Shown piece after piece: positions 53,278 to 62,688 of a stretch of 64,000 nt of DNA. Numbering within the stretch: the stretch's first letter is position 1; each line of letters opens with the position of its first letter. A model generated the notes under the pieces. The model searched no databases and was not told the origin of the DNA. It saw only the letters and a list, made by a program, of their open reading frames with translations. This DNA is from CAZMCH01 sp964564735. GTDB lineage: Bacteria > Poribacteria > DTPJ01. Location: assembly GCA_964564735.1 (NCBI GenBank), contig CAZMCH010000007.1, forward strand, positions 14,529 to 78,528. Direction: 5' to 3'. The position numbers and the translations under genes are program-made.

Positions 53278-54030
53278 ATGGCTAGAATTGATGGTAGAAA
53301 ACACGATGAGTTGAGACCAGTAAGAATAACGAGAAACTATATAAAACACGCAGAAGGCTCTGTTCTTATTGAGGTTGGTCAAACAAAGGTCATCTGCACC
53401 GCATCAATTGAGGACAAGGTTCCAAAGTTCATGGAAGAAGAAGGACAAAAACGTGAAGGTGGATGGATAACTGCTGAATATTCGATGCTTCCTCGTTCTA
53501 CTAGTACTAGAAATATAAGAGAATCAGCTAGAGGAAAAATTGGAGGACGCACCCAAGAAATCCAAAGGCTTATTGGTCGTTCAATGCGCGCTGTTGTTGA
53601 CATGAAACTCATTGGTGAAAGAACCATCTGGATAGACTGTGATGTTATTCAGGCTGATGGCGGAACTAGGACATCGTCAATAACTGGTGCATTTATAGCT
53701 CTTTGGGATGCTTGCTCATATTTGAGAGACAAAAAGATGATAAATGAGATGCCAATAGCAGACTTTGTCGCTGCTACTAGCGTTGGAATTGTTAGCGGAG
53801 ATGCAATGCTTGACCTTTGCTATGCAGAAGATTCAAAGGCCGATGTTGATATGAATATTGTTATGACAGGCAAAGGTAAGTTTGTTGAAATACAGGGAAC
53901 TGCTGAGGCTTGGCCTTTCACTCGTGATGATGCAAATAAACTCATTGATCTCGCTGAAAATGGCATACAAAGATTGATTTCCCTTCAAAGAAAAATGCTA
54001 ATGGGCGGTGAAATGTCCGCTGAATTATAA
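53278..54030 (+). CDS. rph: Ribonuclease PH
   Basis: 250 residues. [82 protein letters not shown] and [23 protein letters not shown] are hallmark segments, with the phosphate-binding Arg residues and active-site Asp intact. It is a phosphorolytic 3'-5' exoribonuclease that trims tRNA ends. The rdgB start is one base after its stop, the usual rph-rdgB pairing. Confidence 0.95.
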   Translation: MARIDGRKHDELRPVRITRNYIKHAEGSVLIEVGQTKVICTASIEDKVPKFMEEEGQKREGGWITAEYSMLPRSTSTRNIRESARGKIGGRTQEIQRLIGRSMRAVVDMKLIGERTIWIDCDVIQADGGTRTSSITGAFIALWDACSYLRDKKMINEMPIADFVAATSVGIVSGDAMLDLCYAEDSKADVDMNIVMTGKGKFVEIQGTAEAWPFTRDDANKLIDLAENGIQRLISLQRKMLMGGEMSAEL

Positions 54031-54031
54031 T

Positions 54032-54637
54032 ATGCCTAAAGATTTAGTATTGGCAACCAGAAACAAAAAAAAGCTGATTGAAATTAGGGAATTACTCGAA
54101 GGATTAGATTTCAACATTTTGTCAATTGATGATTTTGATGGTATTCCTGAAATTCTGGAGGATGCAGACACTTTCGAGGGAAATGCTACTAAAAAGGCTG
54201 TTGAAATTTTCAAAGCAACAGGCAAATTAGCTCTAGCAGATGATTCAGGTCTTGAGATAGATTATCTTGGTGGCAAGCCGGGAGTCTATTCTGCAAGGTT
54301 TGCTGGCGAAAATGCAACAGATGAAGATAGATATAGAAAAGTCCTTTTTTTTATGCAGGGCGTTCCAAAAGAAAGGCGAACTGCCCGATTCAAATGTGCT
54401 GTCGCTATTGCTAATAGCGAAACTCCTGTTATAGTAGCAGGTGTTTGTGAAGGCGAAATTGCAACCGAACCAAAAGGCGATCATGGTTTTGGGTATGACC
54501 CTATTTTTATAGTGCCATCCTATAATAAAACATTCGCAGAACTTGGCGCAGAAATAAAGAATAAGATCAGCCATAGGGCTATTGCTCTTGAAAAAGCAAA
54601 AAGAGTATTAATAGACTATCTCCATACATTGAAATAA
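54032..54637 (+). CDS. rdgB: XTP/dITP pyrophosphatase (Ham1/RdgB)
   Basis: Start ATG 54032 (MPKDLVLATRNKKKLIEI) rather than ATG 54008, which overlaps rph; 201 residues. LATRNKKK, DTFEGNATKKAVEIF, ALADDSGLEIDYLGGKPGVYSARFAGE and GDHGFGYDPIFIVPSYNKTFAEL are the family signatures. It removes deaminated purine nucleotides. It is coupled to rph. Confidence 0.95.
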   Translation: MPKDLVLATRNKKKLIEIRELLEGLDFNILSIDDFDGIPEILEDADTFEGNATKKAVEIFKATGKLALADDSGLEIDYLGGKPGVYSARFAGENATDEDRYRKVLFFMQGVPKERRTARFKCAVAIANSETPVIVAGVCEGEIATEPKGDHGFGYDPIFIVPSYNKTFAELGAEIKNKISHRAIALEKAKRVLIDYLHTLK

Positions 54638-54862
54638 TAATAAAATTGTTTATTCCGTTTAGTGCATTGATCCCGAATATCCGCTTCTGCCTTGAAATAG
54701 TTGGATGACATCTCTAAATTTTCTTTTGCAATAGGATATTTTGGTGCAATCTCTTCTAATAAGACCGAATCTACACGATTTGTTGAGTGATAAACACCGT
54801 AGCAATAAGTGTCCCTCGCGCCTCTTTTTTTTATTGTATAGGAAATTATATTTTTGCGACAC
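54616..54862 (-). pseudogene. Possible remnant of a small gene beside a repeat
   Basis: In the 317-bp gap 54638-54954, a minus-strand frame reads VYHSTNRVDSVLLEEIAPKYPIAKENLEMSSNYFKAEADIRDQ and ends inside the convergent 3' end of rdgB. The stretch has a protein-like helical composition, but the upstream part of the frame is encoded by a dispersed repeat (54863-54932), so there is no credible start. It may be the tail of a lost gene. The family is not recognised. Confidence 0.3.
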
Positions 54863-54932
54863 AAAGAAGACCCTTCACTTCGTTTAGGGTGATACTTTGC
54901 TGTCATTTTGAGCAAAACGAAAAATCGTTTTT
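54863..54932 (-). repeat. Dispersed palindromic repeat, family B, copy 3 (inverted)
   Basis: Reads AAGAAGACCCTTCACT ... GTCATTTTGAGC on the plus strand, the reverse complement of copies at 19600 and 52287. It has replaced the 5' part of the possible gene remnant beside it. Confidence 0.7.
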
Positions 54933-54954
54933 TATAACAGATTATCAATCTTTT

Positions 54955-56346
54955 TCAGCAGGACTTCGTCAAATCTCGCTTTATTTTATCTAAACAATAC
55001 CCAAATCCTGCCCCTTGTATCGTAGAAAGATCAACCATGCCATTACGTCTTTTATATACTCCGGGATGGACTTTTGCTTCTGGTAAAGACGCATCTGGAT
55101 AGAATTGCATACTATTAGTTTCAACACCCATAATTGTTCCAGCATTTGCGGCTAAAAGAACATGTGGTATCTGTGCAAGCATTGGATTTGTCAAATCTTG
55201 CACCATGAGAGTCATTCCATGCGCCTTTGCCCAGCATAGACTCAACAAAGCACCTGTTTGAGTCTTGCAGGTTTTCAGTGCAACACCTGTCCATCCAAGT
55301 TCACGCCCTAGTTTTATCAAATGCCAATCATGCGCGCTTTCATCCATAAATAAAGGCTTTCTTGCAGAGACGCTGTGAACGTCAATTTGATTTGTCTCAA
55401 GCTCATAAGGGAATGGTTGTTCAACATATAATATCATGCCGTATATTCGAGGATATTCAATCATCAGTCTATCAAGAATATCGTTTACATAGGCAGGATC
55501 AGTTACAGTGCAATTAAAATCACTTGTCAGCCAAAAAACATCATGCTCAAGTGCGATTTTACCTACCTTAACCAGTCGATCATAATCCCATTCTGAATCA
55601 TCACCACGAAGTTTGACTTTTAAGCATTTTAGCCCATCACGTTTTATCCAATCAGATAGAAGGACAGGATAACCGTCATTAGGTTCATTGCCGGTAAGTT
55701 CCTCTTTGTCAATCAAGTCTTTTCCACCGACAAGATGCCATGCAGGTATTTTATTTACTCTTGGATAGATAAGATAGTCTGATGGATATTTACCAGAGAA
55801 CGATATTTTTGTATTCTCAGCGGGAGTCAGATATTTGGAAAGGTCTAAATTCATGAATCGGGAGTTATAAGTTTCATAGACAGACATTCCAAGTAGATTT
55901 CCATAGGCATCATGTAAGGCAATATCAAAAGCGGAACAACAAACAAGGCTTGCAAGCCATGGAATAGGCTCTGATATTTCTTTTCTTTCATTTATCCGAT
56001 CGAGCAATTTATGAAGAACGTTAGTCTGGAAGCTATGACCAATCTCAATAGGATGTCCATATTCATCAAACTCTGACCAAGCTTTGACTAAATCAATACA
56101 AAGGCTTTTCAGGGCTTCATGTCTTTCTTTGTATGTTATGGAGCTTGGCCAAACCCATTGCACACTTAGGGGTGTTTCGCCCCAACCTTCTGCTATTTTT
56201 CCATCCCTGCTTTCAACAGTTATACGAATACGAGCGCATGTCACAGAAGTTAAGGTTTCGGGTCCGAATTTCAAAGGAACTCTTGTTTCGACAGGTAGAA
56301 AATAGAGTGATATATCCTTTGGTTTTATGTCAGTTACCTTTGGCAT
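54955..56346 (-). CDS. Enolase-superfamily (mandelate racemase/muconate lactonizing type) enzyme
   Basis: 463 residues, longer than the usual 370-400. The N-terminal capping domain covers about 1-190. CLKVKLRGDD contains the KxK catalytic pair, WLTSDFNCT the first metal Asp, ILYVEQPF the Glu and FMDESAHDW the third acidic ligand; GVALKTCKTQTG holds a Lys in the position of the opposite-face base. The family abstracts an alpha-proton from carboxylates, giving dehydration, racemisation or cycloisomerisation. The substrate is unknown; sugar acids would fit the UxaA-type genes. It is cytoplasmic and alone on the minus strand. Confidence 0.82.
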   Translation of the reverse strand: MPKVTDIKPKDISLYFLPVETRVPLKFGPETLTSVTCARIRITVESRDGKIAEGWGETPLSVQWVWPSSITYKERHEALKSLCIDLVKAWSEFDEYGHPIEIGHSFQTNVLHKLLDRINERKEISEPIPWLASLVCCSAFDIALHDAYGNLLGMSVYETYNSRFMNLDLSKYLTPAENTKISFSGKYPSDYLIYPRVNKIPAWHLVGGKDLIDKEELTGNEPNDGYPVLLSDWIKRDGLKCLKVKLRGDDSEWDYDRLVKVGKIALEHDVFWLTSDFNCTVTDPAYVNDILDRLMIEYPRIYGMILYVEQPFPYELETNQIDVHSVSARKPLFMDESAHDWHLIKLGRELGWTGVALKTCKTQTGALLSLCWAKAHGMTLMVQDLTNPMLAQIPHVLLAANAGTIMGVETNSMQFYPDASLPEAKVHPGVYKRRNGMVDLSTIQGAGFGYCLDKIKRDLTKSC

Positions 56347-56616
56347 TTTATGACTCCTATATTTTTGCTATTCATATTACGACATTTTCAGTTAGAAGAT
56401 AATAGAACGCTGATTAAACAGATTTAGCGGATTTGCTCTGATTTAATTAGTAATATAAATACTTATTGTGTTCAACATTACTAATCACGTTCCTTTTTCT
56501 ATAATTGAAAAACTTGTATTCCTATCATCCTGATTTTAATATTTGTTTTGGCTTGTTGATTCTATAAAAAAATGGATTTACTGTCAACAATTTGATTTTA
56601 GCTTAAAAATAAATGC
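56347..56616. other. Gene-free stretch between divergent genes
   Basis: 270 bp of AT-rich DNA with no supported reading frame, part of the 520-bp gap 56347-56866. At 56411-56440 it holds GAACGCTGATTAAACAGATT, a variant of the CTGATTAAGCGGATT sequence at 42985. The rest of the gap (56644-56866) is the leader of the chemoreceptor gene, with an unused GGAGGTG at 56758 ahead of a five-codon frame. Confidence 0.5.
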
Positions 56617-56643
56617 TAAAGTTTTGTTGTAAATTACCGATAA
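56617..56643 (+). promoter_or_regulatory. FliA (sigma-28)-type promoter for the chemoreceptor
   Basis: TAAAGTTT (56617-56624), exactly 11 bases, then ACCGATAA (56636-56643). The flagellar sigma consensus is TAAAGTTT-N11-GCCGATAA, so 15 of 16 bases and the spacing match. The leader to ATG 56867 is about 215 nt. Confidence 0.8.
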
Positions 56644-56866
56644 GTTAAACGTGAAACGATATATCACACAAAAGCCGAGAATAAATGAGAATCTATAAAG
56701 TAATTATATTAATGAAAGGGGGCATAATATCGAAAAAACGAAATTAAAGAAGAAACGGAGGTGATGCATATAATATAACTTTATTTTTTCTGGTGTAATT
56801 GTGGTTGCTTTTATTAATAGAAAAATAGAGCAAGCGAACCACAGTTGGGTAAGGAGAATCAAAAAT

Positions 56867-59800
56867 ATGTTAAATAAAATTAAAATAGGACCAAAGCTTA
56901 TTGGTGGATTCGTGATTGTATCGCTGATTTCGGTTGTCATTGGTGTAATAGGTTATGTAAGTCTCAAAGAAGTGGGCAATGTAAGACTTCCAAGCATCAT
57001 TGGACTGCAAAGAATATTCAGGACAATGAATGATCTAAGAGTTTCAGAAAGGACGCTCTTAATTCCTGATCTATCTGCCGAGTATAAACAACTTATGACC
57101 GATAGAATGAGTGAAAGCTGGAAAACCCTTGAAGATGGTTGGAAAATATATGAGCCTTTGCCTCAAACCAAAGAAGAAGCGGTCATCTGGAAGCAATTTG
57201 TACCAGCCTTTAATGATTGGAAGACTAAACATGAAACAGTAATTCAATTGGCACAAGCAGGAAAGCTAGATGAAGCAAAAGCCTTGTCAATTGGTGATGG
57301 TAGCCAAGCATTACTTAAAGTGGAGGAACATTTAAAAAGTTTAATAACGCTAAATGACAAGGTTGCAGATGCTTATGTAAAAAGAGCAAATAGCATAGTG
57401 CTAATTTCTGTCATCTTGGGCTTTATTATAGCTGTAGTTTTGGGGATAGCATTAACTCTATCTATTACTAAACCAATTACAAATATGGTAGAGGTTTCGA
57501 ACAATATTGCAAATGGTGATATTGAACAAAGAATTGAACATAAATCAGCTGACGAAATCGGATTGCTTGCAAACTCATTTCGCCAGATGGTGGATTATGT
57601 TAGAGGTGTTGCAGATTCTGTCATATCAATCAGTAAAGGCGATGTTTCTATCGACATCAAGCCTAAATCTGATAAAGATGTGCTATCAAAGAGTGTTGTT
57701 CAGGTTACCACAACATTAAAAGACCTTATCTCCGAGACAAATACTCTTTCTAAAGCAGCTATTGCAGGAAAGCTAGATACAAGAGGAAATGCACAGAAAT
57801 TTCAAGGTGGTTATCAAGATATTGTTCAGGGTTTCAATGATACACTTGATGCTGTCATCGGACCTTTGAATGTCGCTGCTGAGTATGTTGATAGAATCAG
57901 CAAGGGTGATATTCCACCAAAGATAACAGAAAGCTACAATGGTGATTTCAATGAGATTAAGAACAATATTAATGTGCTTATAGAGACATTAAACAGCTTT
58001 ACAGGAGAAATGAATAATTTATATAAAGAGCAAAATGCTGGAAATATAGATTTTTATATTGAAGAAAGTAAGTTTGATGGTGTTTATAAGCAGATGGCAA
58101 ATGGTGTAAATGAAGCAGTAAAAATTCATGTAAACAATATTCTAAAAATACTTGATATTATAAAATCCTATGCCAACGGAGATTTTGAGCCTATACTTGA
58201 AAAATTACCGGGCAAACAGGTTATTGCCAATGAAAGAATCGATCTTATCAGAAACAATCTACTTGACTTAATTAAGGAAACTGGTATTTTGGTAGAAAGT
58301 GCAATTGCTGGAAAACTGGATACACGAGCAGATGCAAGTAAATTTATGGGTGACTATGTAAAAATTATTGATGGTATAAATAAAACGCTTGATGCTGTCA
58401 TCGGACCTTTAAATGTCGCTGCTGAGTATGTTGATAGAATCAGCAAGGGTGATATTCCACCAAAGATAACAGAAAGCTACAATGGTGATTTCAATGAGAT
58501 AAAGAATAACCTTAATCAGTGTATTGATACATTGAATATGCTTATCTCAGAGATGAAGCACATGTCTGATGAGCATAACGCAGGTGATATAGACGTTGCT
58601 ATAGATTCAGGCAAGTTTCAAGGTGCATATAGCACAATAGCACAAGGCGTCAATGACATGGTTGCTGGACATATAACCGTTAATAAGAAAGCAATGGCAT
58701 GTGTAGGTGAGTTTGGTAAAGGTAACTTTGAAGCACCTTTAGACAAGTTCCCGGGAAAGAAAGCGTTTATTAATGACACCATAGAGCAAGTTAGAGCAAA
58801 TCTCAAAGCATTAATTGCAGATGCCAATATGCTATCAAAGGCAGCAGTAGAAGGCAAGCTTGATACACGTGCAGATGCAACCAAACATCAAGGAGATTTC
58901 AGAAAGATAGTTGAGGGAGTTAATGACACGCTTGATGCTGTTATAGCTCCAATTAATGAATCAAGTAAGGTTCTAGCAGAATGTGCGGAAGGTGATTTGA
59001 CTGTTAGAATGACTGGAGACTACAAAGGTCAACTTGCAGAACTGAAAAACAGTATCAACACAACCATTGAATCACTGGAGACAACGCTTTCTCAGGTTAA
59101 TAGCTCTGTTGGTCAAGTGTCATCTGCAAGTGAACAGATAGCATCTGGTAGTCAAAGCCTTGCAGAATCGGCGTCTGAACAAGCAAGTTCTCTTGAAGAA
59201 ATATCTAGTAGCCTTGAAGAATTATCATCAATGGCTAAACAAAATGCTGATAATTCCAGTCAGGCAAAAAATCTTTCACAAGAAGCTAGTAACTCAGCAA
59301 AAGCCGGTAACGAAGCAATGGATATGATGAACCAAGCAATTACAAAAATAAAAGGTTCATCAGATGAAACCGCAAAGATAATAAAAACTATAGATGAAAT
59401 TGCATTCCAAACCAATCTCTTAGCCTTAAATGCTGCGGTTGAAGCAGCAAGAGCAGGTGAAGCAGGTAAAGGATTTGCTGTTGTTGCAGAAGAGGTGCGT
59501 AACCTTGCACAAAGGAGTGCTAGTGCAGCAAAAAATACATCGGACTTGATCCAGCAAGCTACTGAAAACGCCGATGATGGAGTTAGAATATCAGGTGAAG
59601 TTGCCAAGACATTTGCTGAAATTGCACAAAGCATAAATAAGGTAAATGACCTGATAGCAGAGATTTCTGCTGCCAGCATAGAACAATCACAGGGTATCGG
59701 TCAAATCAATACAGCAGTGGCCGACATGGATAAATTAACACAATCCAATGCTGCTAATTCAGAACAATCTGCAAGTGCTGCACAAGAATTAAGCGCACAA

Positions 59801-60010
59801 GTATCTGAATTGCGAAGCATGATCGGCAGATTTAGAATGAATGGCAACGGACACAGTAAGTCGGAAAATTCAGTTAAAAACGTTATGTCTATGATTTCCA
59901 AAAAAGCCGATACCAAAGAAAAGAAGAAACCTGCCAATACAATGAATCTCTCCTCTGGTAAAGGAAAAGATTTCTTTCCTTTAGATGATACTGAATTGGC
60001 AGAATTCTAA
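56867..60010 (+). CDS. Methyl-accepting chemotaxis protein with tandem HAMP-like modules
   Basis: Start ATG 56867 ([15 protein letters not shown]) has AAGGAG 10 bases upstream; the GTG at 56801 has none. That gives 1047 residues. Membrane segments at about 11-32 and 178-201 flank a periplasmic four-helix sensor (about 35-177). A HAMP domain and then a chain of about five HAMP-like modules follow (each with [10 protein letters not shown] and [15 protein letters not shown] ends), and then the signalling hairpin with [34 protein letters not shown]. The end ELAEF may be a tether for CheR/CheB. Two modules contain nearly identical 113-bp DNA. A FliA-type promoter drives it. Confidence 0.93.
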   Translation: MLNKIKIGPKLIGGFVIVSLISVVIGVIGYVSLKEVGNVRLPSIIGLQRIFRTMNDLRVSERTLLIPDLSAEYKQLMTDRMSESWKTLEDGWKIYEPLPQTKEEAVIWKQFVPAFNDWKTKHETVIQLAQAGKLDEAKALSIGDGSQALLKVEEHLKSLITLNDKVADAYVKRANSIVLISVILGFIIAVVLGIALTLSITKPITNMVEVSNNIANGDIEQRIEHKSADEIGLLANSFRQMVDYVRGVADSVISISKGDVSIDIKPKSDKDVLSKSVVQVTTTLKDLISETNTLSKAAIAGKLDTRGNAQKFQGGYQDIVQGFNDTLDAVIGPLNVAAEYVDRISKGDIPPKITESYNGDFNEIKNNINVLIETLNSFTGEMNNLYKEQNAGNIDFYIEESKFDGVYKQMANGVNEAVKIHVNNILKILDIIKSYANGDFEPILEKLPGKQVIANERIDLIRNNLLDLIKETGILVESAIAGKLDTRADASKFMGDYVKIIDGINKTLDAVIGPLNVAAEYVDRISKGDIPPKITESYNGDFNEIKNNLNQCIDTLNMLISEMKHMSDEHNAGDIDVAIDSGKFQGAYSTIAQGVNDMVAGHITVNKKAMACVGEFGKGNFEAPLDKFPGKKAFINDTIEQVRANLKALIADANMLSKAAVEGKLDTRADATKHQGDFRKIVEGVNDTLDAVIAPINESSKVLAECAEGDLTVRMTGDYKGQLAELKNSINTTIESLETTLSQVNSSVGQVSSASEQIASGSQSLAESASEQASSLEEISSSLEELSSMAKQNADNSSQAKNLSQEASNSAKAGNEAMDMMNQAITKIKGSSDETAKIIKTIDEIAFQTNLLALNAAVEAARAGEAGKGFAVVAEEVRNLAQRSASAAKNTSDLIQQATENADDGVRISGEVAKTFAEIAQSINKVNDLIAEISAASIEQSQGIGQINTAVADMDKLTQSNAANSEQSASAAQELSAQVSELRSMIGRFRMNGNGHSKSENSVKNVMSMISKKADTKEKKKPANTMNLSSGKGKDFFPLDDTELAEF
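57845..58500 (+). repeat. Near-identical 113-bp direct repeat inside the chemoreceptor gene
   Basis: 57845-57957 and 58388-58500 differ at one position that I can see (TTG versus TTA Leu codon, silent). They encode [20 protein letters not shown] and onward in two successive HAMP-like modules. DNA-level identity rather than protein-level similarity points to recent duplication or gene conversion. Confidence 0.85.
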
Positions 60011-60019
60011 TAACAGAAA

Positions 60020-60047
60020 GAGAGATGAGACTATTGTCTCATCTCTC
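60020..60047 (+). terminator. Hairpin terminator of the chemoreceptor gene
   Basis: GAGAGATGAGAC (60020-60031) pairs perfectly with GTCTCATCTCTC (60036-60047) over a TATT loop, 10 bases after the stop. Only a weak T-rich stretch follows on either strand. The PQQ-type gene converges on it, so it may serve both. Confidence 0.75.
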
Positions 60048-60081
60048 AATAATATGTTCTTATATCGAACTCACTTTAATA

Positions 60082-61254
60082 TTATTCACCAAAGGCATAA
60101 ACAGAGCCATCATCAGCTCCGACAATTAATATCCCATTTGCATAAGCAGGTGATCCGATCATTGCAGAACCGATCTCATAAGACCAGACTTCTTTGCCAG
60201 TATTGAGATTAATTATATACAGACGACCATCATCAGAACCAACAACGACTTTATCATCAACTATTATCGGTGAACCATCAACTTTATCTTGTGCCTTAAA
60301 TTTCCAAATCGATTTTCCGTTGTCTTTTCGAACACAATGCAGATTATCATCCCTTCCGCCAATAACGATCTGAGTCTTACCAACTGCAGGGGACGAAAAG
60401 AAAGCAGAACCTTTGCTTTCATAAGTCCAGATGATCTTTTTTGTGGAAATGTCAATGCAAACAAGCTTTTCAGCATAATTGCCTATATAAGCACGACTAT
60501 CAATCATAGCAGGCGAACCAGCGATATAAGCTCCAGTATCAACTTCTGCATATTTTTTGCCATCTGCAATTGCTAAAATATGCAGTTTTGCATCACATCC
60601 GCCAAATGATGTCTTTCCATCAGATACCGCAGGCGCACCATTAATATAATTACTAACTTCATATTCCCATACTTTTTTCCCTGTTACAGCATCTATGCTG
60701 TATAATTTATTATCATAGCTACCAATGAGTATCCATACTTTATTATTTGGAGATTTTGCCCAATTTGGAGAACCAATTATCTTTGCACCAGTCTTGAACT
60801 TCCATTTCAGCTTGCCTGTATTTGAATCAAGCGCATATAAATATGAGTCTGATGAGCCAACATATAAAGTTTTGTTAATAATACAAGATGATGATTCAAC
60901 GGTATCTTCCGTCTTGAATTCCCATATTTTATTGCCGCTTGTAATATCAATTGCATAAACTTTACCGTCATCAGAACCGATATATGCTCTATTGCTATCA
61001 ATAACTGCAGAGGATTTAACGGAATCACCTGTTTTGAATCTCCATTTTAGCTTTAAGGAGTTTGGCAATTTTCCAGAGGCAAAGCCTGTCAACGATGGAT
61101 TTCCACGATACATAATCCATTCATTACTTGAGGTTTTACTTGATGAAGCCTTATTATTAGCATTAGAGATAGAAAAAGGCTGATGAATTACTATCAATGC
61201 AACCGTTAAGCAAAAGATAAAAGAAATGGCAATAAATATAAATTTTTGTTTCAT
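60082..61254 (-). CDS. Exported PQQ/BamB-type beta-propeller protein
   Basis: 390 residues. Signal peptide or anchor at about 1-28 (FIFIAISFIFCLTVALIVI). WIMYRGNPSLTGFASGKLP opens a propeller of seven or eight blades with the repeat YIGSDDGKVYAIDITSGNKIWEFKT and variants, i.e. AxDxxTGxxxW motifs. No PQQ ligands typical of alcohol dehydrogenases are evident, so a binding or scaffold role is more likely. It is the last gene of a minus-strand unit with NIL-ferredoxin and a multiheme cytochrome, which suggests a periplasmic electron-transfer context. It does not carry the WG tail. Confidence 0.82.
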   Translation of the reverse strand: MKQKFIFIAISFIFCLTVALIVIHQPFSISNANNKASSSKTSSNEWIMYRGNPSLTGFASGKLPNSLKLKWRFKTGDSVKSSAVIDSNRAYIGSDDGKVYAIDITSGNKIWEFKTEDTVESSSCIINKTLYVGSSDSYLYALDSNTGKLKWKFKTGAKIIGSPNWAKSPNNKVWILIGSYDNKLYSIDAVTGKKVWEYEVSNYINGAPAVSDGKTSFGGCDAKLHILAIADGKKYAEVDTGAYIAGSPAMIDSRAYIGNYAEKLVCIDISTKKIIWTYESKGSAFFSSPAVGKTQIVIGGRDDNLHCVRKDNGKSIWKFKAQDKVDGSPIIVDDKVVVGSDDGRLYIINLNTGKEVWSYEIGSAMIGSPAYANGILIVGADDGSVYAFGE

Positions 61255-61260
61255 TTTTAA

Positions 61261-61707
61261 TCATACCAAAGCGGTTATTGGTATCATTCCTATATCGTTT
61301 AATGTAACGTGCATGGCTCTTGGAGGGCAGGCTTGGACACAAAGACTACATGCAACACATTTTTCTACCTCAAATGTAACTTCCATACTTTTGCGGTCAG
61401 GTATTGACAAAGCACCAGTTGGACAGATTGTTATACATGCTCCACAGCTTGTGCATCTCTTTTCATCTCTGCTGACATCTCTGCTTAGAAGTTCTACTTC
61501 TGCGCCTCGTTCTTTAAGATATTTTAATCCGTCTTCATATTTATCATCCTCTCCACTAAGTTCAGCAACCATGAGTCCTTCTTCATTAGGCATAATTCTA
61601 GCCATCAAGATATTAAACGCTATGTCATATTGTTTAGAAAGTTGATAAATTGTCGGTTCTTTAACGATTTTGCTTGGAAAACGTATAACAAATCTGTTTG
61701 ATTTCAT
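61261..61707 (-). CDS. NIL-domain ferredoxin with two [4Fe-4S] clusters
   Basis: 148 residues. The N-terminal 75 residues (RFVIRFPSKIVKEPTIYQLSKQYD, then AELSGEDDKYEDGLKYLKERGAEVELL) form a NIL/ACT-like domain. CTSCGACITICPTGAL and CVACSLCVQACPPRAM are two CxxCxxCxxxCP cluster motifs. NIL-ferredoxins occur next to redox and homocysteine or sulfur-transfer genes in anaerobes; the substrate is unproven. It is cytoplasmic. It is followed by the propeller gene after six bases and preceded by the cytochrome gene. Confidence 0.88.
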   Translation of the reverse strand: MKSNRFVIRFPSKIVKEPTIYQLSKQYDIAFNILMARIMPNEEGLMVAELSGEDDKYEDGLKYLKERGAEVELLSRDVSRDEKRCTSCGACITICPTGALSIPDRKSMEVTFEVEKCVACSLCVQACPPRAMHVTLNDIGMIPITALV

Positions 61708-61767
61708 TCCTTAATCTTTCCTTTGAATAAAAATGTCATAATACAAATATTTGGCGTGTATTATGAT

Positions 61768-62688
61768 CTATTTCTGTTCTTTCCATGATGTTTCAGATGT
61801 TAATGCAGAAATACTATATTTCAATAATATTTCAGCATACTGGGGATTATGAATTCCATCTATCCCCATACCCTTATCACCAATTGCCATTCCATAATTT
61901 TTCTTTGCATCGAAATATACTCTTGATCTTTTATCTGGATAGCTATCTAGCAAATCTTTTAATTGTTTTGCCAGTGGATCAATTATGGGTTTCCATTTCT
62001 CAACAAGCTTTGTAGGCTCTTCATGACATTGAAGGCATAGTTTATCATTTATAATAAATGTATGACCGCCCTTTTCAGAAGGCGTATTGTCTGCTTTGGC
62101 TTTTCCTGTGTAATAATGACAGTCAATGCACTTATTAGTCATTATTTTGCTGTGTTCCGAAGGCATAGGCTTAACACCGGACCCGCCGGTGCCGATGAAC
62201 ATCTCTGATTGCGAGTGTTCATGCGTTATTCCAAGTCAGCCACAGTCAAACTTATGACATGATATACATAGTTTATCAACAGGCATTATTAGATTATGCT
62301 TAAACCCTGTCCCATGACGATGACATGATGAGCATGAAACTGCATTTGTGACATCTTTTGGTCCCAAAGGCACAGATGAAGTCGTTGCCCAAGGATTTGT
62401 CTGAGGCTTATAGTCGGATGAATGACATCTTACACACCTATAATCAGCCTTTGGTTCTTTTTGGATAGTTTCAATGGCTTTTGCATGATCAGAATTCTGC
62501 CATTCTTTATATTGAATAGAATCGCCATGACATTCAATACATCTTTCTTTTGGAGGTTTTTTAACTTCTGCTGAACCAGCGTATATACTAAAAGCGGATA
62601 CGCTGATAATCGAAAATATCAGCATAAAAGATAATATTACAGATACATTCTGTTTTATTTTTAATATGATTTTATTTTTGCCCAACAA
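61768..62688 (-). CDS. Exported hexaheme cytochrome c with predicted selenocysteine (UGA at residue 151)
   Basis: One frame of 306 residues crosses a single TGA (62238-62236). The N-terminal 38 residues are a signal or anchor. Six CxxCH haem motifs lie at 50 (CIECH), 85 (CVRCH), 119 (CSSCH), 141 (CISCH), 187 (CIDCH) and 218 (CLQCH); four before and two after the UGA, which reads C149-G150-U151. The half after the UGA has no start site, SD or signal peptide of its own, and a SECIS-like hairpin follows at the right distance. The start is TTG 62688, overlapping the LamG gene by 28 bases. Sec could ligate a haem iron or act as a redox residue. The alternative is a nonsense mutation. Confidence 0.75.
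62195..62235 (-). promoter_or_regulatory. SECIS-like hairpin in the cytochrome gene
   Basis: After the TGA come 13 bases, then ATGAACACTC (62222-62213), the loop GCAATCA (62212-62206), GAG, a bulged A, and TGTTCAT (62201-62195). The ten base pairs carry one bulge, and the loop starts with G 24 nt after the UGA. These values lie within the known bacterial SECIS limits (loop 16-37 nt from UGA, G in the first two loop bases). Confidence 0.7.

Noticed and set aside
59260..59679. 139-residue minus-strand frame opposite the chemoreceptor signalling domain
   Set aside because: It is antisense to a highly conserved Ala/Ser/Gln-rich coding region and has no start signal.
62175..62191. GC-rich hairpin CACCGG/CCGGTG as the SECIS element
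   Set aside because: Its loop begins about 50 nt after the UGA, beyond the bacterial limit; the hairpin at 62195-62222 fits better.
61768..62202. An independent small cytochrome starting at 62202
   Set aside because: It lacks a signal peptide and SD, which a c-type cytochrome needs, and is in frame with four upstream haem motifs across one TGA.
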